A stretch of DNA of 64,000 nt from Candidatus Helarchaeota archaeon (GTDB taxonomy: Archaea; Asgardarchaeota; Lokiarchaeia; Helarchaeales; JABXJV01), in contig JABXJV010000057.1 of assembly GCA_013375355.1 (NCBI GenBank), positions 10,723 through 74,722 of the forward strand. The letters are read 5' to 3'. This document shows positions 27,430-35,421 of this stretch, piece after piece (position 1 is the stretch's first letter; each line of letters opens with the position of its first letter). The notes below the pieces were generated by a model. That model was not told the DNA's origin, searched no databases, and worked only from the letters and a program-made list of their open reading frames with translations. The position numbers and the translations under genes were made by a program.

Positions 27430-28395
27430 ATGCCTATCACTGAACTTTCAAATCTTAAGCATGGTAATGCCATATTTTCAGTTGCAGTTTCTTTGGATAA
27501 TAATAATATTGTTAGTGGATCCAATGATGTCCATGTTTGGGATCTAAAGAGTGGGAACCTAGTTCAATCTATTCAAGGAAAAAATGATATTTTTTATTCC
27601 TTAACATTTTCCTCTAATTCAAAATATGTTATTGGGGGATCTCTTGACAGCACTATTAAAGTGTGGGAGTTAGAATCTGGAAAACTTGTCCAAGTACTTG
27701 AAGGTCATAAACAACCAGTTGTATCGGTTAAAAATTCTCTTGATGGAAAATACATTATTAGTGGTTCTCGCGATTTTAGTGTTAAAATATGGTTAATGGA
27801 TAGTGGTGAGTGTCGCCATACATTTAAGGCACATTGGGGTCCTGTAAAATCAATCGCAATCTCTCCTGATGGAAAGTTTCTTGCAAGTGGGGCTGGGGAA
27901 TATCGCTATTCAGGTACTAAAGATTTTACTATCAAATTGTGGGATTTTGAGACAAGGATGCCCATCCGCACATTAATTGGGCATGAGGATGATATACTTT
28001 CTGTTGATTTCTCTCCTGATGGAAAATATATTATTAGTGGATCTTGGGATCAGACTATCAAAGTATGGAATTTAAAAACCCCTGATCTTGTCCGTTCAAT
28101 TGAAGATAAACAAAACTCTGCTCCCATCTACTCGGTCGTTATTTCTCCAGATGGAAGATTTATTATTAGTAGTCACCAAGATGGAATGATTAAGATTTGG
28201 GATTTTGAGACAGGGGCACTTTTATTAAATTTTAAAGCACATAATGGCGTAATTTGGACAGTCACAATTTCTAGTGATGGGAAGTATCTGATTAGCGGAT
28301 CTGATGATAAATCTGTAAAAGTTTGGAATTTTTCAGAGCTAGTAAAAGAAATAGAATATAAACTGAAATTAAAAATAGGGGATAAGTTCTTTTAA
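27430..28395 (+). CDS. seven-bladed WD40 beta-propeller protein
   Basis: 321 residues made of seven WD40 units ending in VWDLKSG, VWELESG, IWLMDSG, LWDFETR, VWNLKTP, IWDFETG and VWNFSEL, so a complete closed propeller. Units contain the usual SPDGKYIISGS. No signal peptide. Acts as a binding platform; there is no catalytic motif. It lies between a PLP lyase and an amidohydrolase in one operon (gaps of 6 and 12 bases), an unexpected place for a WD40 protein, which may organise these enzymes or be there by chance. Confidence 0.93.
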   Translation: MPITELSNLKHGNAIFSVAVSLDNNNIVSGSNDVHVWDLKSGNLVQSIQGKNDIFYSLTFSSNSKYVIGGSLDSTIKVWELESGKLVQVLEGHKQPVVSVKNSLDGKYIISGSRDFSVKIWLMDSGECRHTFKAHWGPVKSIAISPDGKFLASGAGEYRYSGTKDFTIKLWDFETRMPIRTLIGHEDDILSVDFSPDGKYIISGSWDQTIKVWNLKTPDLVRSIEDKQNSAPIYSVVISPDGRFIISSHQDGMIKIWDFETGALLLNFKAHNGVIWTVTISSDGKYLISGSDDKSVKVWNFSELVKEIEYKLKLKIGDKFF

Positions 28396-28407
28396 AGAGG
28401 TGTTAAA

Positions 28408-29355
28408 ATGATAATAGATACACATTGTCATTTATGGCAACGAGATATGCTTCCTGAGAGATTTTGGTGGAGCTCAGCTTATATGATATCAAGGATAGTC
28501 TCAGATAGTCCTTCTGTAGAGCGGATCTTAGAATCAGAGCTTATGCAAAGAAGTATGGATGGATCCGCGAAACGTCTTCTTACTGAAATGGAGGAAGCTA
28601 AAATAGATAAATCAATTATTTACCCAGTTGATTGGGGTTTAGCACTAGGAGAACCAAAAATTTCTATTAATGATTATAATAAATTTATCGCTGATGCAGC
28701 CAAAGATTCTCCAGATAAATTGATTCCATTCTTTAGTATCGATCCAAGACGAGCTAATGCAGAAAAATTGTTTGAAAAAGCACTTACTACTTGGGAAATG
28801 AAAGGTTTAAAACTTCATCCTTCTACAGGTTATCTTCCAGATGGTAAAGAATGTTATAAACTATACAAAATAGCCGATGAATATAAAGTACCCATTATTA
28901 CACATTCGGGTTTTATTATGGGATTAAAAGGGAGAACAGCACGACCAGAATATTTTGATGCCCCGACTACAGATTTTCCCGAAGTGCTCTTTAGTTTTGC
29001 TCATTTAAATTTTGGAAAAGTTGATGAACTTGTAGCAATGATGTTTATGAAACCAAACATTTATTGCGATATTTCTGCTCATGGGCAAATTCTAATGGTA
29101 AATTCCCCACCCGATTTCTATCGACAACTGCGCTTCGCCATGAATCATGAAGGAGTTTCTCCTAGAGTTATGTTTGGGAGCGACTGGCCGATTACTAATA
29201 ATTTAATGTCCCTTTCAAAATGGGTTGAAACAATTGAAAATTTGAAAAATCAAAAAGTTAGTGATATTCTGGACAAATATGGCTATCGTAGATTTAGAAA
29301 TAAAGAAATTAAGCAGATTTTAGGGATAAACGCATCTAAATTTTTAAGTTTATAA
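28408..29355 (+). CDS. amidohydrolase-family protein (COG2159-like)
   Basis: 315 residues, TIM-barrel metal-dependent hydrolase. DTHCHLW at the N-terminus gives the HxH metal ligands, ITHSGF and FAHLNFG the later histidines, and MFGSDWPI the active-site Asp. The family includes decarboxylases and hydrolases such as ACMSD-like enzymes. ATG after AAAGAGGTG, third gene of the PLP/WD40 operon. A distant relative lies at 42110-43111. Confidence 0.88.
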   Translation: MIIDTHCHLWQRDMLPERFWWSSAYMISRIVSDSPSVERILESELMQRSMDGSAKRLLTEMEEAKIDKSIIYPVDWGLALGEPKISINDYNKFIADAAKDSPDKLIPFFSIDPRRANAEKLFEKALTTWEMKGLKLHPSTGYLPDGKECYKLYKIADEYKVPIITHSGFIMGLKGRTARPEYFDAPTTDFPEVLFSFAHLNFGKVDELVAMMFMKPNIYCDISAHGQILMVNSPPDFYRQLRFAMNHEGVSPRVMFGSDWPITNNLMSLSKWVETIENLKNQKVSDILDKYGYRRFRNKEIKQILGINASKFLSL

Positions 29356-29509
29356 TCTTAAATTATTGAAAAATAAAAAAAAGAATAAAAGAATTATATT
29401 ACCCATATCTATAGAAGAATAATTTAAGATATTGATTAATTAAATATTTTTTTAATTGATATGTAATTATTGACGTATTATTTAACCGATAATATAAGTT
29501 GGTATTTTT

Positions 29510-30949
29510 TTGAAACATAAGAATAAAATTGCTGGTTTGTTTATTGCGCTAATTTTTTGTTTATCATATAGTATCGATTATATTTCTTATAAAATGGGTC
29601 CTAATTCTTATAGCATGGATCCCGATAATATTTCTCCAGATTTAATTTGGGGGTTGCTAGGGGAAAAAGTTCAAAGAGTTATTTTAATTAGTCTTGACTC
29701 ATGCAACCCTGATTATATTCGTCCAGATATTATGCCTCATTTATGGGAATTTATGTTTTATACTGGATGTATGTTCATTAATGCAGAAACAATACTTTCT
29801 TCGGATACGGTTTCTGGTCATACTTCTATGCTTACTGGAGCATTTCCAAATACTACTAAAATCTTTGGAAATCAATATGCGAATGTAAGTCTCTGGTTTC
29901 ATCCTTTTCCTGGATTCATGGCACCTCATAAATTCTTTGATTATGATATACGACAAGCTAAGACGATAATTGAAGCACTAGAGCCGGATTTAAAAATCGG
30001 GACCCATTTTATTTCGAGTAAGTGGTTGCACTGGATGCTTGCCTGGGAATCGGATAGTTGGGTTGGTCCAGAATATAAAATTGAATTCTCACAAGGAGCT
30101 CCACGATATTTGCCTGCCAGTTCATATAGTTGGGCAAATCCAAATTATCAGAGTCAAGTTGGTAATGGTTATGGTGAGATGCTTCCTATGGATCATTGGA
30201 CTATAAATGCCTTAATAGAGAGCTTGAGAAACGAGAAATTTCCACAAAATTTCTACTTTGTAAATATCGGCTATACGGATGAAACTGGTCATGTGTATGG
30301 GGCTCGAAATGCCATGGCAGAGCGACAATTGAGAGAAGTAGATAATTTACTACACAGGTTATTCTTAGAAATTATTTCTCTTGGTAAATTTTTCAGCACT
30401 TTATTCGTTATTACATCAGATCATGGAATGGAAACCATTCATGACGAGGGAGTTAATTTACAGGCACTTCTTGAAGGAGCAGGAATCCCTTGTTATATAC
30501 ATCATGAAGGAGGATCCGCTTATATTGGACTTCCATTTTTAGAAAATAAAACAGCAGGATATAATAAAACCAAAGAATTTACGCTTAAATATTTAGAGTT
30601 AATCAATTCTAGATACTGGTTATTTGATGCAATTGTTCCATCAGAAAATTTTTCAGATTATAATCTTCCTACTGATGGCGCAGCAGGTGATATTTTTTTG
30701 TCTTTCCGAAAAGGAGCCCGTATACGTACTAATACTATTCCAGCTCATGCAAACGGAGATCATGGATCTATTAATGAACAAAAAATTGTAATGATCTGGA
30801 TGGGACCGGATATTAAGCAGCGAGGTATCATTTTCAATGAAGATCCAGTATCAATTTGCGATATAGTTCCAACAATTGGAAATATAACTGGTTGGGATAT
30901 TTCAGAATGTTCTGTGGATGGTAGAATTTTAGAAGAACTATTTAATTAG
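29510..30949 (+). CDS. alkaline-phosphatase-superfamily phosphodiesterase
   Basis: 479 residues, TTG start. Residues 6-24 are hydrophobic (IAGLFIALIFCLSY), a signal peptide or anchor, so the enzyme probably faces outside. Metal and catalytic motifs in order: VILISLDSCNPDY (Asp), SSDTVSGHTSMLTG (Thr nucleophile), GYTDETGHVYG (Asp, His), ITSDHGME (Asp, His) and AHANGDHG (His). This is the type I phosphodiesterase/nucleotide pyrophosphatase pattern; possible substrates are lipid or nucleotide phosphodiesters. Two Yip1-like membrane genes follow closely on the same strand. Confidence 0.9.
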   Translation: MKHKNKIAGLFIALIFCLSYSIDYISYKMGPNSYSMDPDNISPDLIWGLLGEKVQRVILISLDSCNPDYIRPDIMPHLWEFMFYTGCMFINAETILSSDTVSGHTSMLTGAFPNTTKIFGNQYANVSLWFHPFPGFMAPHKFFDYDIRQAKTIIEALEPDLKIGTHFISSKWLHWMLAWESDSWVGPEYKIEFSQGAPRYLPASSYSWANPNYQSQVGNGYGEMLPMDHWTINALIESLRNEKFPQNFYFVNIGYTDETGHVYGARNAMAERQLREVDNLLHRLFLEIISLGKFFSTLFVITSDHGMETIHDEGVNLQALLEGAGIPCYIHHEGGSAYIGLPFLENKTAGYNKTKEFTLKYLELINSRYWLFDAIVPSENFSDYNLPTDGAAGDIFLSFRKGARIRTNTIPAHANGDHGSINEQKIVMIWMGPDIKQRGIIFNEDPVSICDIVPTIGNITGWDISECSVDGRILEELFN

Positions 30950-30975
30950 TTAAAATAAGGAGAGTTTGACTTTAA

Positions 30976-31668
30976 ATGAATATAGATCCTATAAAAAAAT
31001 TTTGTAAAAATTATGTTGGAATGATTTATTCCCCTACAAAGGCAACTGATGAAATTTTGGAACAGGAGACAAATTTATTGGAGATATTATTATTATTAAC
31101 CATCTCTAGTATCCTAACAATCATCGGTGTTTTCATATATCAAGGTCCAGCTGGGCCTATATACAATATTTTTCAATATTACACTTCAACATTTCTATTA
31201 GAAATGTTAACGACTTCATCTATGCTTGGATATGATCTTTTCACAACCCATTATCATTTAATCTTTTTGAAGAATGTTCTATTTCTTTTTAAAACTTGGA
31301 TATTTTTCAGTCTTTTTTCATATATTTGGCTTAGAATCCTGAAAATTAAGGTGAATTTCCTAAAGATTTTTGAAATAACTGCTTGGTCCATATTTCCACT
31401 TCTTTCAATTACTATTTTAGTTTCGTTTATTTGTATTTTATTAAATTTAATTCCTGGTATGGCTTTATACGCTTATTTACCATATTATCTAGTGTTAATG
31501 ATACTTATAATTGTTGTAATTCCTCCAATCTTTAGTAATTTCGTAATGAAGGCTTTTGATTCACCCGATGTAAAAGTTTTACTTCCTTATTACTTGACAT
31601 TGTACGTTTTTTTCCTGATTTTTGCATATAACCATATGGAGTGGCTAGCGCGATTTAGGGTAATTTGA
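30976..31668 (+). CDS. Yip1-like membrane protein
   Basis: 230 residues. N-terminal VGMIYSPTKATDEIL is the conserved lead-in of Yip1-domain proteins, followed by about five membrane helices (near 40-58, 95-120, 132-160, 165-190 and 203-222). Yip1 proteins in eukaryotes bind Rab GTPases on ER and Golgi membranes; in prokaryotes the role is unknown. It is 26 bases after the phosphodiesterase gene and 12 before another Yip1-like gene. Confidence 0.75.
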   Translation: MNIDPIKKFCKNYVGMIYSPTKATDEILEQETNLLEILLLLTISSILTIIGVFIYQGPAGPIYNIFQYYTSTFLLEMLTTSSMLGYDLFTTHYHLIFLKNVLFLFKTWIFFSLFSYIWLRILKIKVNFLKIFEITAWSIFPLLSITILVSFICILLNLIPGMALYAYLPYYLVLMILIIVVIPPIFSNFVMKAFDSPDVKVLLPYYLTLYVFFLIFAYNHMEWLARFRVI

Positions 31669-31680
31669 TGAGTTGTTAAT

Positions 31681-32262
31681 ATGAATTGGAAAGAGTATAT
31701 CATTAATTTCTTAAAAAATCCATCAGAAACCATTGAATTTGTAAATGAAAAATATTCGATGAAGAAAATGTTTATTCTAATTTTATTGGGGGGTTTATTA
31801 TTACTACCAAATTTCATAATTTTTCAATTTCGTGGTGAATATTGGATTTATATTGCATTTCTTCTTGGATTGATTGGACTCCTAGCAGCAGTCTATGTAA
31901 ATTATCAAGTGATTTTTTATGTCCTTTCAAAAATAATGTACAGAAATTCTGACTATCCATTCGATAAGATAAGAAAAATAAATATCTGGTATGTTGCAAC
32001 TGCATTTTTATTATGTATGCTATTAATTTTACCACTTCAATTGATTTTTCTTTATATCAAAGAATATGGTGTGGGTTTGTTTTTTTACTGGCTCGTGGTT
32101 CTAATATGGCATATATGGGCAATGGCTTTGGAATATCAGACCATTCAATTTTATGTAAAAGATAGAGATCTCAAAAATATGTATTTTACAATTATTACTC
32201 AAATTTGTGGCTTCGGTATTTATCAAATTTTGATATATATTGGGTTTCTTTCAATGTATTAG
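31681..32262 (+). CDS. second Yip1-like membrane protein
   Basis: 193 residues with NFLKNPSETIEFVNE before the first helix and five hydrophobic segments, the same layout as the preceding gene, though the two share little sequence. Starts at ATG 31681, 12 bases after the previous stop. Likely works with its neighbour. Classification rests on layout and neighbour more than on motif. Confidence 0.65.
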   Translation: MNWKEYIINFLKNPSETIEFVNEKYSMKKMFILILLGGLLLLPNFIIFQFRGEYWIYIAFLLGLIGLLAAVYVNYQVIFYVLSKIMYRNSDYPFDKIRKINIWYVATAFLLCMLLILPLQLIFLYIKEYGVGLFFYWLVVLIWHIWAMALEYQTIQFYVKDRDLKNMYFTIITQICGFGIYQILIYIGFLSMY

Positions 32263-32299
32263 ATTTAAAAAAATTGGCTGCAAAAAAAAGTGGTAGTTT

Positions 32300-32554
32300 T
32301 TGCCCAAATCAAAGGAACCAAGAAAAAAACGTGATGCACTTCGATATTATTGGCCAGCTGGTAGAAAGTGGATAGAAGCTGGAGGATCTTATGAATTTAA
32401 ATTTTTTGATACGAAATGTAGTCAACCAACAAGATTAAAGTTCTTTTTTCATCGCTACGATAAAGATGGAAAACCTTCTGGTTCTGGACAAGTACCCGTT
32501 ATTATGGTAAAAGATAAAGATGGCAATTGGATAGTAGATGTCGCCAGCTGGTAG
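32300..32554 (+). CDS. hypothetical small basic protein
   Basis: 84 residues, TTG start (GTGGT just upstream). Basic N-terminus (KSKEPRKKRDALRYYWP), then a compact beta-like part ending in DKDGNWIVDVASW. Phrases such as RYYWPAGRKWIEAGG suggest a small beta fold; no family recognised. Confidence 0.55.
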   Translation: MPKSKEPRKKRDALRYYWPAGRKWIEAGGSYEFKFFDTKCSQPTRLKFFFHRYDKDGKPSGSGQVPVIMVKDKDGNWIVDVASW

Positions 32555-32643
32555 AAAATAGGATAAGTAATTTTCCTTTAACTACTTTTTTTAAAAAAAC
32601 CTTGTAAAAATGTTTGAAAATTTTGTAATTAATGCTCCTACTA

Positions 32644-32955
32644 TTATAAGCGTACTTCACCTTCTTTAATTGCATTTTCTAGCTCTTCATCTCTAAAAAA
32701 ATCAACTTGTAAATTACATTTTTCACAAATTGTTAAAAACCCTGCTTTTCCTTCACCTCTGTCCCAAGCTTCATTAGAAGATTGAATTCCAAGCCAAAAA
32801 AGATTTTCAGGACTTTCTCCGCATTTAGGACAATTTTTTGCTTTACTCAAATACATTTCTTTTGCAAATTTCATCGCAGTTGGAAATACAACCCAATCTA
32901 TTCCTTCACGATTTTGTTTAACTTCATCCCAGCTAAAAAATTTGCCTTTTTCCAT
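32644..32955 (-). CDS. small zinc-ribbon protein
   Basis: 103 residues. CPKCGES and, 35 residues on, CEKCN form a treble-clef or zinc-ribbon metal site. An N-terminal helix (FFSWDEVKQNREGI) and acidic C-terminus frame it. No enzymatic motif; may bind protein or nucleic acid. ATG 32955. Confidence 0.65.
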   Translation of the reverse strand: MEKGKFFSWDEVKQNREGIDWVVFPTAMKFAKEMYLSKAKNCPKCGESPENLFWLGIQSSNEAWDRGEGKAGFLTICEKCNLQVDFFRDEELENAIKEGEVRL

Positions 32956-33251
32956 AATAAATCAACCTAATTTATAATGTAAAAATGAGTGCCCACTCTT
33001 GCTATGTATTAGATTTAATAAAATATATGTTATTTGTTAGACTTAATAGAAATAATAAATTATAATAAATTTATTTTAATAGCTTAATAATAAATAGCGA
33101 CTTAAAAAACGGTTTCATATTATTTTGGTATTAAAATGATCTCCTAATGAATATAATCATCGCAAAAAATTGACCCATTGCTATTTATATTTTTATTTGC
33201 TCAATAAAAATTCAGAAAAATTAGTAAAAAGTCAAGAAGGGAGTGATAAAA

Positions 33252-33992
33252 ATGAATAACTCATCAAAAAAAATATTATTAAGAGCTGAAAAAAGAGCAA
33301 TATGGTATGAAGGTAATCCAGAACCAAAAATGGTCCATCAACCAGGCTTCGGAATGGTTCCTACTCTTAAAGCAGTTGAGCATGGAACTGTTTATATAAC
33401 TTCAAATGAAATTGAGATTTACGATATCGGAAAAATAAAGAAATTGAAAAAAGAAATTAAATTCGAAGACATAAACCACTATGAAAATTATAAAAAACCC
33501 TCAGGTCAATATGATATCTATATAAAATACTCTAATAACCAAGAAATAGGTTTACAATTTCAGACAGAAAAAGGTGGATTTTTTTCTTCTCAAAAATTTG
33601 ATAAAGAATTACATAACAAAGCCTTTAATCTTATTAAAGAACAAATAATTTCTACAAAAATGAATAGACTTAGGAACGAGCTCATTGAATATATTAAACC
33701 ATACGATGAAATAACATTCTCAAAAATTGCAAATTATTTCAATGTGACCACTAACATTATTGAAAGTGAACTTAAAAAAATATTACAAGATAATAAAATA
33801 AAAGGTAGATTAATTTCTGATAGAATTATTTTAAGAGAAGCGCCATCAACAGTTGAACAGACAGTATATTTAACTATTCCACCAAAAACCAGATTAACTG
33901 CCTTAAAATGTCCTAATTGTCAAGCACCTTTGGATTTTATGCCTCCTTGTAAATGTGAACATTGTGGGGTTATGATTGAAATAACGAAATAG
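33252..33992 (+). CDS. PH-like, winged-helix and zinc-ribbon protein
   Basis: 246 residues from ATG 33252, eight bases after AAGGGAG; GTG 33243 is a weaker start. Residues 1-120 look like a GRAM/PH-like beta domain (GTVYITSNEIEIYD; YDIYIKYSNNQEIGLQF). Residues 130-190 form a winged helix (IKPYDEITFSKIANYFNV; LKKILQDNKIKGRLI) resembling the PCI/MarR-type wH. A zinc ribbon closes it (CPNCQAP, CEHCG). Similar three-part proteins occur in Asgard genomes, but their role is unknown. Monocistronic. Confidence 0.75.
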   Translation: MNNSSKKILLRAEKRAIWYEGNPEPKMVHQPGFGMVPTLKAVEHGTVYITSNEIEIYDIGKIKKLKKEIKFEDINHYENYKKPSGQYDIYIKYSNNQEIGLQFQTEKGGFFSSQKFDKELHNKAFNLIKEQIISTKMNRLRNELIEYIKPYDEITFSKIANYFNVTTNIIESELKKILQDNKIKGRLISDRIILREAPSTVEQTVYLTIPPKTRLTALKCPNCQAPLDFMPPCKCEHCGVMIEITK

Positions 33993-34059
33993 ATAGTCAA
34001 AGAAAAGTTTTCTAAACATACAAATTTTTTGTATTTTAAAATAAAAAATGAGAAAAAAG

Positions 34060-34168
34060 TGGGGTTGCTGAGATTTGAACTCAGGATCCCCTGCGCCCCA
34101 GGCAGGGATCATACCAATCTAGGGTTAGATTTTATCCAATCTACCAAACCAAGCTAGACCACAACCCC
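34060..34168 (-). tRNA. tRNA-Pro(GGG) with about 35-nt insertion in the D-loop
   Basis: Acceptor GGGGTTG (34168-34162) pairs with CAACCCC (34067-34061), discriminator A; T-arm CTGAG-TTCAAAT-CTCAG; anticodon stem CCTGC/GCAGG with loop CTGGGGC, so anticodon GGG after U33. Total 109 nt; removing about 35 nt from the D-loop leaves a normal 74-nt tRNA with D-stem GTC pairing with GAT. The extra bases lie after the D-loop GG, bounded by TTGGT repeats, and can fold as GGTAGAT/ATCTAACC with one bulge. This fits a non-canonical archaeal tRNA intron; 37/38 has none. CCA is not encoded. Confidence 0.9.
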
Positions 34169-34217
34169 ATAGTAGGATGGGTGCTTATATTTCATTAATT
34201 CGTTAAATTGGCGGCGA

Positions 34218-34230
34218 TGTCTTGCAGACA
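34218..34230 (-). promoter_or_regulatory. candidate SECIS hairpin in the selD 3' UTR
   Basis: On the minus strand TGTCT-GCA-AGACA lies 59 bases past the selD stop. It equals the hairpin behind mvhD except for one covarying base pair. Flanking it further, GCGGC (just past the stop) could pair with GCCGC, lifting the hairpin on a longer stem. Assignment rests on the shared position and form in both UGA-containing genes. Confidence 0.5.
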
Positions 34231-34289
34231 CATACTCTATTCAGCTCCATTAATGGTTTCGCTTCCTTTCATAGCTTTGCCGCTTAAGT

Positions 34290-35336
34290 TCAAGATTTTT
34301 GGTACTCTATAATTTCAATGTTTTCGTTAATATTAACCTTTCCAGTTCCACGTATAACTTTCCCAATGACATAAGGATCAACCCCATTTTTCTTTAGAAG
34401 ATTTATTAAATTCTCTAGGTTATCTTTACTTACAGAAATCAACATCCCGCCAGCAGTTTCCGCCGCTTCGCCTTTTAATAAAAGATAACCGAAGGTTTCC
34501 GCCAATTCTTTTGTACCTTTTATTATTGGTAACTTTTCAATTATTATATCAACATTACTTTGTTTTGCCATTTCTCCTGCGTGTCCTTTCAACCCAAATC
34601 CTGTTACATCGGTTGCTGCATTAATAGGAATTTCTTGTGTGACTTTGGCAACGGGCTTATTCGATGTTATCATTATCTTCACAGCGATTTCAATTGCCTT
34701 TTCCATTTCTTTTTGAGAAATTAATTCAAAGATTTCTTTCATAGGTTTTGGTTCTTTCAAAAGCCTATATGCAGCCATCGCTGGTTGAATTCCCAATGGT
34801 TTGGTTAATAAAAGAATATCTCCTTCTGTGCTTCCATTTAGATAAACGAGTTTATTTGGGTCTGCAACTGCAATAGCACAACCACCAAGAAGTGGCCAAG
34901 GATTTTGGATCGTTTGTCCTCCGACAATAAGACATCCTTCTTTCTCACAAAATTCATGAAATCCTTTTAGCATTCCAGTTGCAATTTTTTCAGGCATTTC
35001 TAGAGGATAAGCAATAAGCGAAACCATACTCAATGGGTCTGGCCAACCCATAGTATAAATATCGTTTAGAACATTACATGCACTTATATTACCTTGAATA
35101 ACTGGATCATCAATGATTGGTGTAAAAACATCAATGGTTTGAATGATTGCTAATTTTTCACTGATTTTTATGACGGCTGAATCATCACCAATTCCTGCAA
35201 GAAGTCGGTCATCCTTTATCATTGTCAAACCGGTATTTTTAAGTAACTTGGAAAGATTATATTGAGGAATTTTACATGATCATCCGTGAACTTGAACTGC
35301 TTTTGTTAATCGGAATTCCTCAGTTACGGAATTCAC
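34290..35336 (-). CDS. selD: selenophosphate synthetase, itself a selenoprotein (UGA at 35282-35280)
   Basis: 348 residues with TGA at 35282-35280 read as Sec. The frame before it gives EEFRLTKAVQVHG, then Sec, then SCKIPQYNLSKLL, matching the active-site GUxCK motif of SelD/SPS2, where Sec or Cys and Lys act in selenide transfer. After it come AGIGDDSAVI, GGQTIQNPWP, AATDVTGFGLKGH and AETAGGML, all SelD hallmarks. SelD makes selenophosphate from selenide and ATP for Sec synthesis. Without the readthrough the protein would start at an inner TTG and lack its active site. The exact start is unclear: GTG 35336 overlaps its own AAGGAGG, and a TATA box 15-23 bases upstream allows a leaderless start. 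Confidence 0.93.
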
Positions 35337-35350
35337 CTCCTTATAAAGAA

Positions 35351-35359
35351 TTTTTTATA
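35351..35359 (-). promoter_or_regulatory. TATA box upstream of selD
   Basis: Minus-strand CTCTATAAAAAATTC, 15-23 bases before the proposed GTG start. The spacing suggests a leaderless or very short leader. Found by eye. Confidence 0.45.
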
Positions 35360-35421
35360 GAGATTTGTTTTATTACTATTTTACAATTTAAATCATATAT
35401 TTTGTTAATAAATTATATTGT

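Noticed and set aside
34290..35228. selD starting at the inner start codon 35228
   Set aside because: That protein would lack the active-site Sec/Cys and Lys; the upstream frame through TGA restores them.
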